Notes: a model not told the origin generated them from the sequence alone. A DNA stretch of 8,968 bases from Armatimonadota bacterium (GCA_030612605.1 JAUWNO010000066.1:1-8968), one strand, 5' to 3'; positions 1 to 5,563 are shown, counted from the stretch's first letter. Made by a program: numbers and translations.

Positions 1-1
1 A

Positions 2-1066
2 CGCTCGATGGGTGATAAAGTGCCTTATGCGAAGAAATTAATGTATGTCGGAGATTCCAAGATCGGGTCGCTTTATTCTTATGATCTCGGTCTGGAATTC
101 CCTAATCCGGGAGATGCGAAAATTCCGGAAAACCTGCGAAAATTCGAAATACTCGAGAATGAAATTAAATCTCTGAAATTAACCAAGAAAACCGCTTCAT
201 TGCTCGATATTGTTAAAGATATTAATCAGGTTTTGAATGAAGGAAAACCGGAATTCTATAAGATACCGTCAATCGATGATATTGAGGAATATCGGGAAAT
301 GGATCTTTCTCAAGACGAAAAAAACGAGATCGAAAAACAGATCATTGCTCAAATAATGCTGCTTTATGAAAATGCAGGAGGTTCGGAAGCGGAAAGATGG
401 ATGGATTATGATGAACAACGATTGCATTTAATGGTGGAACTAAAAAGTTATAATTCAAGCGAATTGGTGCGTGAACTTTCCTATATATCCGAAAGAGCGA
501 ACGAGTTATTTCCGGAAGCACATCTGATAAAAGCCGGAACCATTGCAAAATATACTGCGATGCAGGATATCGTTGCCTTTGGACAGATCAAATCGTTTCT
601 AATCGCTCTGGGTATAATCGCAGTTTTATTGATCCTGGTTTTTGGAAATATCAAAACCGGACTTATCGGGATAATCCCCAATATTGCTCCTGCTCTTGTA
701 GTCGGCGGAATTATGGGATTCGCAGATATTCCGTTGGATATGATGACGGTTACTCTTATGCCGATGCTGCTCGGACTCGCTGTTGATGATACGATCCATT
801 TCATAAATCACAGTCATCTGGAATTTGACCGGACAGGCAAATATTATTCCGGTATCAGAAGAACATTTATTGTGATCGGTTCGGCTCTGTTTGCTACTTC
901 GGCTGTTCTAATTTTGAATTTTTCCGCCTACCTTACATCTGATGCAAAAGTATTATCTCATATGGGATTATTGGCATGTTCCGGTATTACGGCAGCATTG
1001 TTGGCAGACTTCTTTGTAACTCCGATACTGCTTAAAATGGCTAAAGCGTTTGGGGAAGAGAAATAG
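2..1066 (+). CDS. RND-superfamily (MMPL/COG1033-like) exporter, C-terminal half, 5'-truncated by window edge
   Basis: The reading frame is open from base 2, so the first ATG at 8 is almost certainly internal and the gene starts upstream of the window. Numbering from that ATG, residues 1-190 are a hydrophilic region of the kind that forms the second periplasmic loop of RND exporters. It is followed by five hydrophobic helices at about 197-213, 218-238, 246-265, 286-306 and 318-344, matching TM8-TM12. The helix with GLAVDDTIHF (256-265) carries the paired acidic residues D260/D261 expected at the proton-relay position of this superfamily, and it is the main evidence for the call. The protein should be an inner-membrane, proton-driven exporter. 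The COG1033-type group includes lipid, hopanoid and unknown-substrate exporters, so I assign no substrate. It ends at TAG 1064-1066. Codon use looks less AT-rich than in the genes from 1177 on. Confidence 0.88.
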   Translation, partial: RSMGDKVPYAKKLMYVGDSKIGSLYSYDLGLEFPNPGDAKIPENLRKFEILENEIKSLKLTKKTASLLDIVKDINQVLNEGKPEFYKIPSIDDIEEYREMDLSQDEKNEIEKQIIAQIMLLYENAGGSEAERWMDYDEQRLHLMVELKSYNSSELVRELSYISERANELFPEAHLIKAGTIAKYTAMQDIVAFGQIKSFLIALGIIAVLLILVFGNIKTGLIGIIPNIAPALVVGGIMGFADIPLDMMTVTLMPMLLGLAVDDTIHFINHSHLEFDRTGKYYSGIRRTFIVIGSALFATSAVLILNFSAYLTSDAKVLSHMGLLACSGITAALLADFFVTPILLKMAKAFGEEK

Positions 1067-1083
1067 CTTGAAGAGAAATAGCT
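1055..1083 (+). repeat. 15-bp-period tandem duplication across the RND gene stop codon
   Basis: GAAGAGAAATAGCT occurs at 1055-1068 and again at 1070-1083, separated by one T. The first copy holds the last codons and TAG stop of the exporter gene. The second lies in the spacer and runs directly into the inverted repeat that starts at 1081. It looks like a small slippage or insertion-junction duplication. No function is evident. Confidence 0.8.
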
Positions 1084-1156
1084 CACGGATTACACGGATG
1101 AACACGGATAAAAAAATCCAAATAAAAATCCGTGTGAATCTGTTTAATCCGTGAGC
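1081..1156. repeat. 29-bp imperfect inverted repeat built from CACGGAT units
   Basis: The left arm at 1081-1109 and the right arm at 1128-1156 are reverse complements at 25 of 29 positions, with an 18-nt A-rich loop. The left arm contains CACGGAT three times at roughly 9-10-bp spacing; the right arm carries the matching ATCCGTG-type units. I recognise this vocabulary from dispersed intergenic repeats in many unrelated bacterial genomes, but that is recollection, not a search. In RNA it would form a long hairpin between the exporter gene and the small membrane-protein gene. What follows on the + strand is A-rich, not T-rich, so it is not a standard terminator for rightward transcription. Confidence 0.8.
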
Positions 1157-1176
1157 AAAAAAATAGGAGATTAAAT

Positions 1177-1581
1177 ATGACTAACAAAATGAAAGTAGTA
1201 ACTTTGTGGATAATATTCCTTTTTGGAATGATTTTCCATGGGGATTTAGCGCTAATGCCCCTTTTCTGGGGAAAGAGTATTGCAATGTCAGAGGAAATAA
1301 TTGCGAAAAATCCCTTTGAATCATCAATGTGGATGGTGCTGTTATTTTGGCTGCTTCCAATGATTATAATAGCATTCACTCTATTCATTGAAACAAAATG
1401 GTATAGGATCACTAACTTCGTGTTCACTCTATTATTTACATTGATGAACATCTGGCACTTATTTGGACATTTTAGTGAAACTCCGGTTGATATTCGTCAG
1501 ATAGTCCTGCTGACATTTATTTTCATATCTGGAATAATGTTGAACCTTGTTTCTTTCAAGTGGCTAAATAAAGGGGAGTAA
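1177..1581 (+). CDS. Small four-helix membrane protein, unrecognised family
   Basis: I do not recognise this 134-residue protein. It has four hydrophobic stretches, at about 6-28, 51-71, 77-97 and 107-129, so it is an integral membrane protein, presumably of the inner membrane. Histidines lie in or next to helices: H21 near the end of the first, and H94 and H98 in the motif HLFGH of the third. They could be ligands, but that is speculation. The ATG at 1177 is supported by TAGGAGA ending about 6 bases upstream. The gene is followed after 6 bases by a second small membrane-protein gene, whose ribosome site GGGGAG lies in this gene's last codons. The two are therefore likely co-transcribed and translationally coupled. 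Base composition is clearly AT-rich. It is a real gene by its start site, length and hydropathy; its function is unknown. Confidence 0.75.
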   Translation: MTNKMKVVTLWIIFLFGMIFHGDLALMPLFWGKSIAMSEEIIAKNPFESSMWMVLLFWLLPMIIIAFTLFIETKWYRITNFVFTLLFTLMNIWHLFGHFSETPVDIRQIVLLTFIFISGIMLNLVSFKWLNKGE

Positions 1582-1587
1582 TAAAAA

Positions 1588-2001
1588 ATGAAAATCATAA
1601 AGGAGAAAATATATCTTATTTATAATCTACTTGGCTTATCGTATTTTATATTTAAAGTGATTTGGTATATTTGCGGTTTTGTTTATTTTAGAGGAGTAAT
1701 ACTTGGATTAATTGCAACAGTTTTAACAACATTCATCGGGATTTTATCTTTCAGAAAATATAAAGAAGCAGTTAAGTCTCTAGCACATTGGTTAGCTGTT
1801 TTAATACCTTTAATTATTATTTTCCTTACTCCTATAATTATGATTCATAATTTGGGTCCCGAGATATTCCAGATAGAGAAAATAGCAATATTGATAATAT
1901 TTGAAGGTCTTGCAATTACACAAGTTATTTTAGGTATTATAATAATTAAGAGGAAAAAATATGAAAAAAGCAATTATAGTTTACGAAAGCATAAACCATA
2001 A
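1588..2001 (+). CDS. Small four-helix membrane protein with basic C-tail, unrecognised family
   Basis: This 137-residue protein is unrecognised. It is very hydrophobic and rich in Ile, Leu and Phe, with likely helices at about 9-32, 36-55, 66-88 and 97-121. A lysine/arginine-rich tail follows (about 121-137, beginning KRKKYEK), which by the positive-inside rule should be cytoplasmic. The start at 1588 is supported by GGGGAG at 1573-1578 and the 6-base gap to the previous stop. The end overlaps the flavodoxin-like gene by 41 bases (1961-2001), so the last 13 residues are read from sequence that also encodes the next protein's N-terminus. The overlap and spacing suggest one transcript for 1177-2350. 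The last residues may be under weak selection as protein, because the overlapping frame carries a conserved fold. No catalytic motif is visible. Confidence 0.7.
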   Translation: MKIIKEKIYLIYNLLGLSYFIFKVIWYICGFVYFRGVILGLIATVLTTFIGILSFRKYKEAVKSLAHWLAVLIPLIIIFLTPIIMIHNLGPEIFQIEKIAILIIFEGLAITQVILGIIIIKRKKYEKSNYSLRKHKP

Positions 2002-2350
2002 CACGGAAAATTTGGTTGGATATTTGTGCAGGGCAGTTAGAAAAGCCGGTATTTGTGATGTTACTATCAAAAAAGTAACCGAGACCGATGTTAGTGAATT
2101 GTATGATTATAACCGGATTTTACTCGCTTCATCTTTTTATTTGGATAGTGAATTGCAAGATGATTTTATCGATTTTTATGAAGAAATGAAAGGACTCGAT
2201 TTGAAAGGAAAGAAAGCGGCTGCTTTCGGAACAGGAGATAATTCCATATCTCAATTTTGTTCTGTAAATACTATCCTTGTAGATCGGTTAAAAAGGTGTG
2301 GAGCGGATATTATAACAGGATTTGAGGAGGATTTGTATGGGATAAAATAA
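1961..2350 (+). CDS. Short, divergent flavodoxin-like protein
   Basis: At 129 residues this is about 15-20 shorter than classic short-chain flavodoxins. The N-terminus (KKAIIVYESINHNTENL) is the first beta strand plus the FMN-phosphate loop. Residues 54-74 (LLASS, then ELQDDFIDFYEEM) and 86-100 (KAAAFGTGD to QFC) align by eye with the two isoalloxazine-contacting loops of Desulfovibrio-type flavodoxin. Key positions differ. The phosphate loop reads SINHNTE where S-T-T-G-N-T-E is usual, so the glycine is missing. The shielding Trp of the first flavin loop is Tyr60, and the stacking Tyr of the second is Ile96. The last helix is absent because translation stops at 2350. It may bind FMN weakly or have another role, such as a partner of the upstream membrane proteins. 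AGAGGA precedes the ATG. I see no frameshifted continuation. Confidence 0.82.
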   Translation: MKKAIIVYESINHNTENLVGYLCRAVRKAGICDVTIKKVTETDVSELYDYNRILLASSFYLDSELQDDFIDFYEEMKGLDLKGKKAAAFGTGDNSISQFCSVNTILVDRLKRCGADIITGFEEDLYGIK

Positions 2351-2393
2351 ATTTTTAGATGGTTTTTTAAATTTAACAAAAAAAGGAGAAAAA

Positions 2394-3041
2394 ATGAACA
2401 AATCAATATTTATGATTTTAATTCTTTTAATAACTTTTGGATTCTTTACGAAAATAGAAAGTGAAGATAGGATTAAAAATGTCTCTAGTGAAAAAGTAAT
2501 GAGTGAATTGTTCTCTATTTTGATTTATGATGAGGATGACCTGCTTGAAATATCGATAGAAGATGTAGGAAAATATCATGGAGATGTGTGCCTTTGTCTC
2601 ACGCTTGCATTCAGAGCAACGCAACTGGCTATTTCACAATTATGGCAGGATGAAATGCCCAAAAGAGGTGATTTCAAGATAATTAGTGCCTGCCCAACCC
2701 CAGGAAGTAGAGATTGCTTTGAATTTATTACACGAGTTATAACAAGAGGAAAAAGTAATGATTTCAAACTTGAACTTCCACAGGGAACTGATATTGAAAA
2801 TATGAGAAGTGATAATTTCAATTTCCTCTTTATCCGGAAGTCAACCAGTGATTCTATTAGAATCCAAGCAAGAGAAGAGCTTTTCCCTGATGGATTCTTT
2901 GAACTGCGAAATATTGTCAAATATGGAAAAACAGCCACCCGACAAGAAGAAGAGAGTTTTTGGTCGATCAAGCAGGAACTCAAACACAAATTTATGACTT
3001 TGCCTGCAGAGAAAATTTTTGTATTTGAACTGCGAAAATAA
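2394..3041 (+). CDS. Exported FmdE-like (formylmethanofuran dehydrogenase subunit E family) protein
   Basis: This 215-residue protein begins with a hydrophobic signal-like segment (about 4-19) and should be exported. Residues 57-76 (DVGKYHGDVCLC onward) match the FmdE-family entry motif, which in typical members reads F/Y-HGH-x-C-P-G and builds a metal-binding site. Here H62 and C66 are kept, the second His is Asp64, and C68 adds a thiol where P-G is usual. Residues 91-113 (RGDFKI, then CPTPGSRDCFEFITR) match the second conserved part, with C100 and C108. FmdE-like proteins outside methanogens are common and are not evidence of methanogenesis; many are suspected metal-binding or redox proteins. 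AAGGAG sits just upstream of the ATG. A 43-base AT-rich spacer separates it from the flavodoxin-like gene, and 113 bases separate it from the porin gene. Function is unassigned beyond the family. Confidence 0.68.
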   Translation: MNKSIFMILILLITFGFFTKIESEDRIKNVSSEKVMSELFSILIYDEDDLLEISIEDVGKYHGDVCLCLTLAFRATQLAISQLWQDEMPKRGDFKIISACPTPGSRDCFEFITRVITRGKSNDFKLELPQGTDIENMRSDNFNFLFIRKSTSDSIRIQAREELFPDGFFELRNIVKYGKTATRQEEESFWSIKQELKHKFMTLPAEKIFVFELRK

Positions 3042-3108
3042 CATTAATGATACAGAATTCCAATGAATAAGTAAAAATGAAAAAAAGAGCAACATTTGTT
3101 TTTCACTA

Positions 3109-3131
3109 TTGAGAATGTATCGCATTCTCAA
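3109..3131. other. Perfect 9-bp stem-loop upstream of the porin start
   Basis: TTGAGAATG (3109-3117) and CATTCTCAA (3123-3131) are perfect reverse complements around the 5-nt loop TATCG. The hairpin lies about 10 bases upstream of the porin gene's AAAGGAG ribosome site, in a 113-base spacer. Neither strand has a T-run after it, so it is not a standard intrinsic terminator. It could be a 5'-UTR stability or regulatory hairpin, or an operator with dyad symmetry. Confidence 0.6.
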
Positions 3132-3154
3132 AAAATAAAAAAAGGAGTTGAGTT

Positions 3155-4327
3155 ATGAGTTATTATTTAAAGGTTTTAATACTGTTAACAATATTTGTAT
3201 TAATCATCGATGTCTTAAATGCTGCTGAATTAGAACTACCTGAAATTCATACAAATATTGTCATTCAAGCTGAATCGTATTTCGGAGATGATGTTGTCGT
3301 TCAAGATTCATCCTGGCAGGGAAATTTTGAAAATACGATTTATAAAGTTTCTGATAGCAAATTTGCTGTTCGGAGTGCAATGATAGAAGCAATTGGTAAA
3401 TTCGGAAAGAACATTGAATACAATATGGAATTTGGTATGTCAACCTGTCCTTTCTCAGGAGCGGAAACAGGTTTTGGGCTGAAGGAAGCAGGTGTGTTTT
3501 ATAGACCTTTTGAATGGATAAGAATTGGTCTTATGAAGGGACATATTATGCGTGGGTTTGAAATTTATCAATGTTGCACAGAAGTTTTAACAGTAGAAAA
3601 ACCACGTTCTGGAGCTGCATTTATAGGACAATGCCATGCTACAGGGGCTGTTGTGGAAGTAGATTATGATATTTCTGAATCAATGGGCTTTTCCACACAA
3701 CTTGCTTTTTTAAATGGATTCAAAGGCGAATCTTTTGATAAGGAATATGATAGGAATATTGGTCTAATTTTCCGAACCCCTTTACCCGGATTATCAATAT
3801 GCGGATACTATAATGACATTAAGCAAGACCTGGGAAAAACTGACCCAGTTACTTATGAGCCTATTTATGAAAAAAGTAATAGAATGGGTTTCGGTGCTGA
3901 ATTTGATTTCTACAATATCTTTGTTCGGGGAGAATACTATACAGGGAAAGGATTTGCGGAAAGCTCAGTTCCTGATACTATTAAAACCAAAAAAGACCTT
4001 AAAAAGAATGCATTTTATATTGAGGGTGCATACAAATTCAAAACAAAATGTGACATAATTCCTTATATCCAACCTTATATTATGTATCAGTCCTGGGATA
4101 AAGCTCCAAATGTTGATGGTTATTATTGGGATAACACAAATACCTTTATTGATGATACTATTTATTGTGATGACTTTGTTTCCAGCTATTTTACTGTAGG
4201 AATTACATTCGGATTAGATGAAGAACACACAAAACTTAAAATTGATTTTGAAACCCCGGTGGAAACTCCCGATAACGAATCAGAACAAGCTAAAAAACTT
4301 ATCATCAGGCTTCAAACTGGATTTTGA
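3155..4327 (+). CDS. Outer-membrane beta-barrel porin, OprO/OprP-like, with seven cysteines
   Basis: This 390-residue protein has an N-terminal hydrophobic signal segment (about 5-23, ending near NAA). The rest is an alternating hydrophobic/aromatic pattern and it ends in a C-terminal phenylalanine (QTGF), the usual outer-membrane assembly signal. Stretches such as GVFYRPFEWIRIGLMKG (113-129) and FGAEFDFYNIFVRGEYYTGKG (about 246-266) look like barrel strands and turns of phosphate-selective porin O/P relatives, a broad family whose substrates are often unknown. Unusually for an outer-membrane barrel it has seven cysteines: C98, C140, C141, C160, C216, C299 and C338, including a CC pair and QCH. 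Disulfides, metal binding or a bound partner are possible. AAAGGAG lies a few bases before the ATG at 3155. It follows the FmdE-like gene by 113 bases on the same strand and may serve the same process, which is inference. Confidence 0.75.
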   Translation: MSYYLKVLILLTIFVLIIDVLNAAELELPEIHTNIVIQAESYFGDDVVVQDSSWQGNFENTIYKVSDSKFAVRSAMIEAIGKFGKNIEYNMEFGMSTCPFSGAETGFGLKEAGVFYRPFEWIRIGLMKGHIMRGFEIYQCCTEVLTVEKPRSGAAFIGQCHATGAVVEVDYDISESMGFSTQLAFLNGFKGESFDKEYDRNIGLIFRTPLPGLSICGYYNDIKQDLGKTDPVTYEPIYEKSNRMGFGAEFDFYNIFVRGEYYTGKGFAESSVPDTIKTKKDLKKNAFYIEGAYKFKTKCDIIPYIQPYIMYQSWDKAPNVDGYYWDNTNTFIDDTIYCDDFVSSYFTVGITFGLDEEHTKLKIDFETPVETPDNESEQAKKLIIRLQTGF

Positions 4328-4335
4328 CTTTTTCC

Positions 4336-4390
4336 CGCCACGAGGGTCGCGAAAATGCGCCAAGAAAATAACTCAATCTCGTTCCCAAAC
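4336..4390. repeat. Degenerate dispersed-repeat remnants after the porin gene
   Basis: Bases 4336-4367 are composed of CGCCACGA / TCGCGAAA / GCGCCAAGAAA, a degenerate 9-10-bp periodic string. They are much richer in G+C than the surrounding spacer. Bases 4371-4390 (ending CGTTCCCAAAC) resemble half of another common palindromic repeat whose other arm would read GTTTGGGAACG; the second arm is not present here. Both identifications rest on memory of similar intergenic repeats. No coding role is apparent. Confidence 0.45.
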
Positions 4391-4438
4391 TTTTAACCTA
4401 TTGTATAACATGTCCTTTTGGTAATGACATAGAGAGTA

Positions 4439-4474
4439 AAACTCTGTTTTGCAATAAGCACTGAAATAGAGTTT
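4439..4474. other. Weak stem-loop in the leader of the DNRLRE/T9SS gene
   Basis: AAACTCT (4439-4445) pairs with AGAGTTT (4468-4474). The stem can extend inward by G-U and A-U pairs to about 13 bp around a 10-nt loop. It lies 45 bases upstream of the gene at 4519 in an AT-rich spacer where such pairing arises easily. The rest of 4391-4518 shows nothing I can support beyond a GGAGG ribosome site at about 4510-4514. Confidence 0.3.
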
Positions 4475-4518
4475 AAAATTAGAGTAAGAATGCTATTTTT
4501 ATAAAACAAGGAGGAAAA

Positions 4519-5403
4519 ATGAAAAAAAGCATCTTAACAGTATCGTTTATTTTATTAACCGTTCTAACATTGTTAGCAGACACAATTACTATCGAGCCCT
4601 GTGATGACATGTACACAGATGTTGAACATCCAACCACACCCCCCACAACCACACAATTATGGGTGGCTGAGTGTCCTCCACCACCAAATCATTTTGAACG
4701 AATTATGATTCAGTATGATTTAAATGAATTAGAAAATGCAACTATTGAAGATGCAACTTTACATCTGTATCGTTTCTTTTCTTGCCCTCAGACAGGAACA
4801 ACAGCCACAAACTTTTATGCAATTACTGAAGAATGGAATGAAGAGACATGGGACTCTCATACACACATCCAATACGACTCTTATGTATGGACTTCTTATA
4901 CTTTTAGTGGTCAAGGTGGAAGTTATGGTATGTGGTTTGAAGTAGATATCACTGCTCTTGTTCAAGAATGGGCAAATAGTGGTATTGAAAATCATGGATT
5001 TGTAATCAGAGCGGTATCAGGAAACAAATTCAGCAAATTCTATTCAAAAGAATATTCAAATCCTAATCTGCATCCTTATCTGGTAGTTAATTATTCTCCA
5101 GTAAGTATTAGTGACAATTTGATTCAAGAAACAATTATCAATCTACAAAACTATCCCAATCCGTTTAATCCGATAACAACGATTTCTTTTAATCTCACCG
5201 CAGAGGACACAGAGAACGCAGAGTTAATAATTTACAATCTGAAAGGTCAGAAGATTAGACAATATTCAATTTTCAATAATCAATCGTCAATTGTCTGGAA
5301 TGGAAAAGATGATAACAGTAATCCGGTTACCAGCGGAATTTATTTCTATAAACTACAAGCAGCAGGATTTTCCCAAACAAAAAAGATGATCTTGCTGAAA
5401 TAG
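4519..5403 (+). CDS. Secreted DNRLRE-type (CBM96-like) protein with T9SS type A sorting domain
   Basis: This 294-residue protein has a clear signal peptide, cleaved about A20|D21. Residues 22-194 have the DNRLRE/CBM96-like layout: a metal-site-like start (IEPCDDMYTD), a YDLNEL strand, TLHLYRF, TEEWNEETW (103-111), FEVDITALVQEW (140-151) and a closing FYSKEY ... LVVNY. Members are beta-sandwich domains, some binding carbohydrate. Residues 211-294 are a T9SS type A C-terminal sorting domain: NYPNPFNP at 211-218, YNLKGQK, IVWNGKDD, SGIYFYKL and the basic KKMILLK end. The protein is thus expected to cross the outer membrane by T9SS and be attached or released there, with the tail removed. The small DNRLRE domain has no separate catalytic domain, so a structural or glycan-binding role is likely. 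Oddity: bases 5196-5223 inside the sorting domain are a dispersed repeat. GGAGG precedes the ATG. Confidence 0.87.
   Translation: MKKSILTVSFILLTVLTLLADTITIEPCDDMYTDVEHPTTPPTTTQLWVAECPPPPNHFERIMIQYDLNELENATIEDATLHLYRFFSCPQTGTTATNFYAITEEWNEETWDSHTHIQYDSYVWTSYTFSGQGGSYGMWFEVDITALVQEWANSGIENHGFVIRAVSGNKFSKFYSKEYSNPNLHPYLVVNYSPVSISDNLIQETIINLQNYPNPFNPITTISFNLTAEDTENAELIIYNLKGQKIRQYSIFNNQSSIVWNGKDDNSNPVTSGIYFYKLQAAGFSQTKKMILLK
5196..5223 (+). repeat. Dispersed CNCAGAG-type repeat forming part of the T9SS coding sequence
   Basis: The 28 bases begin CACCGCAGAGGAC and continue as 9-bp units of the form NCAGAGNAC, three in a row. They encode residues 227-235 (TAEDTENAE) of the secreted protein. The same string type is, from memory, a very common intergenic repeat in diverse bacteria. 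A 9-bp period is three codons, so the repeat reads without a stop. It sits between two beta strands of the sorting domain, where the other sorting domain in this window (gene 6141-8552) has only seven residues. Confidence 0.65.
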
Positions 5404-5437
5404 TATCACACTTCACAGGATAAATCTTGCTGAAATA
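5389..5437 (+). repeat. Direct repeat of the T9SS gene 3' end
   Basis: The 14-mer ATCTTGCTGAAATA occurs at 5389-5402, where it covers the last codons and stop of the T9SS gene, and again at 5424-5437 in the spacer. The offset is 35 bases. The second copy ends 5 bases before the structured element at 5443. It may be a partial duplication left by an insertion or a recombination event. Confidence 0.7.
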
Positions 5438-5442
5438 ACTTT

Positions 5443-5535
5443 GGAGTGCATCAACCGTGTTGATGCCAAGCAACAAAGTTGCTTTAAATAGATGAGTTGC
5501 AAGCAACTCAAAAAACAACACGGTTGTTTTACTCC
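5443..5535. repeat. 93-bp palindrome of hairpins; REP/BIME-like inverted pair of structured units
   Basis: Four short hairpins lie side by side inside an outer 5-bp stem, GGAGT 5443-5447 with ACTCC 5531-5535. The hairpins are 5448-5466 (GCATCAA/TTGATGC), 5468-5484 (AAGCAAC/GTTGCTT), 5493-5510 (TGAGTTG/CAACTCA) and 5512-5530 (AAAACAAC/GTTGTTTT). The two halves are inverted copies of one plan: on its own strand, each half reads GGAGT, five bases, AACCGTGTT, then the complement of those five bases, then a second hairpin. The core AACCGTGTT is identical while the stem arms differ and compensate (GCATC/GATGC versus AAAAC/GTTTT). The element can also fold as one long hairpin by pairing 5452-5462 with 5516-5526. 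This resembles REP pairs mobilised by TnpA-like transposases, which often carry a GTAG/GGAG head. No transposase is in the window, and the family name is inference. Confidence 0.72.
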
Positions 5536-5558
5536 ATAAAAAAAATGTCATTACTGAC

Positions 5559-5563
5559 GAGGA
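5559..5563 (+). promoter_or_regulatory. Ribosome binding site that fixes the FMN-binding gene start
   Basis: GAGGA lies 5 bases before ATG 5569. Upstream in-frame candidates (TTG 5497, inside the structured repeat, and ATG 5545) lack a comparable site and would place a charged stretch before the signal segment. Confidence 0.7.

Noticed and set aside
1083..1451. 122-residue open frame on the minus strand
   Set aside because: It lies antisense to the membrane-protein gene at 1177 and extends into the inverted repeat. No ribosome site or recognisable motif was found. Other minus-strand frames (481-804, 2576-2989, 8655-8894) are rejected for the same reasons.
2394..3041. Evidence for methanogenesis or a formylmethanofuran pathway
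   Set aside because: The protein is only FmdE-family-like, carries a signal segment, and has no neighbouring Fmd/Fwd subunits.
3109..3140. Hairpin as an intrinsic terminator
   Set aside because: The stem is good, but it is followed by A-rich sequence on the + strand and there is no T-run on the - strand either.
3813..4058. 81-residue frame inside the porin gene
   Set aside because: Out-of-frame shadow of a well-supported barrel protein; no start site and no sensible composition.
4439..4474. Leader riboswitch or attenuator for the DNRLRE/T9SS gene
   Set aside because: Only 7 Watson-Crick pairs in a row in AT-rich sequence, with no T-run or conserved core.
5443..5535. Structured element as a tRNA, riboswitch or CRISPR piece
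   Set aside because: The cloverleaf-like fold has no tRNA conserved positions, there is no repeat-spacer pattern, and no known riboswitch core is visible. An inverted pair of similar units explains it better.
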